Shown here: positions 63,994-64,000 of the stretch, piece by piece
How the letters are laid out: every line of letters begins with the position of its first letter
Numbering within the stretch: the first letter of the stretch is position 1
Assembly (NCBI RefSeq): GCF_003333315.1
Contig: NZ_PSYR01000001.1
Span: forward strand, 770,501-834,500
Length of the DNA: 64,000 nucleotides
Origin: Acidiferrobacter thiooxydans
GTDB lineage: Bacteria > Pseudomonadota > Gammaproteobacteria > Acidiferrobacterales > Acidiferrobacteraceae
Direction: 5' to 3'
Notes under the pieces: model-generated
What the model was told of the DNA's origin: nothing
Seen by the model: only the letters and a program-made list of their open reading frames with translations
The model's database searches: none
Position numbers and translations under genes: made by a program

Positions 63994-64000
63994 CCCGTGC

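Overview
The window is about 64 kb of GC-rich bacterial chromosome, gene-dense and organised in operons, with many ATGA or TGATG stop/start overlaps. The content points to a chemolithoautotrophic, sulfur-oxidising gammaproteobacterium. It has a red-type form I RuBisCO with its CbbX activase and a divergent cbbR, a complete c-type cytochrome maturation operon, many sulfur-trafficking proteins (split YeeE pair, TusA-like, DsrE-like, DsrC-like, rhodanese-like), and gammaproteobacterial housekeeping blocks (pepA-holC-valS, lptFG, rimI). An Acidiferrobacter-like lineage fits, but that is inference from gene content and not a database result.

Layout. 1-8409: the 3' end of leuA, a convergent quinone oxidoreductase, then an SOS-controlled lexA-imuA-imuB-dnaE2 mutasome operon. 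8447-10331: a GAF-LuxR regulator, a GIY-YIG protein and an unusual DsrC-like protein. 10332-11329: a long non-coding stretch holding one copy of a dispersed repeat. 11330-15977: an eleven-gene operon that looks like a membrane-anchored sulfur-transfer module ending in a monohaem cytochrome c; this is the best candidate for an undescribed system. 16064-18518: type 4 uracil-DNA glycosylase, rimI, and a fluoride-riboswitch-controlled crcB-DUF190-crcB operon. 18631-26418: valS, holC, pepA (minus strand), lptFG (plus strand), an RDD protein. 26644-33234: ccmF-H-I-A-B-C-D-E-G.

33398-42704: an exported TolA/TonB-C-like protein, the second repeat copy, a mercury-type MerR without a mer operon, a Tat-exported DsrE-like protein, then a minus-strand operon msrA-msrB-iorA-iorB-xdhC-mocA (methionine sulfoxide repair plus a Tat-exported molybdenum hydroxylase and its cofactor maturation), and a diiron ferritin-like protein. 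42748-50948: a DUF2249 protein behind an FNR/Dnr-like box, acetolactate synthase, adenine deaminase, cbbX-cbbS-cbbL, divergent cbbR, and a Spy-like periplasmic protein.

50949-63993: less dense, with several non-coding stretches. It contains a DoxX-DoxX-NDH-2 fusion, a YgiD-type dioxygenase, an ABC-2 exporter behind a near-consensus promoter, a PlsC-like acyltransferase, an AT-richer stress-protein gene, an integrase pseudogene next to tRNA-Arg(CCU) that suggests a decayed island junction, a host-attachment-family protein, and the glutathione-dependent formaldehyde pair adhC-fghA.

How it works together. Carbon fixation (cbb) would be paid for by sulfur oxidation feeding c-type cytochromes (ccm) and the quinone pool (NDH-2 fusion, quinone oxidoreductase). 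Msr proteins, the SOS mutasome, fluoride export, MerR and formaldehyde detoxification suit an acidic, metal-rich setting.
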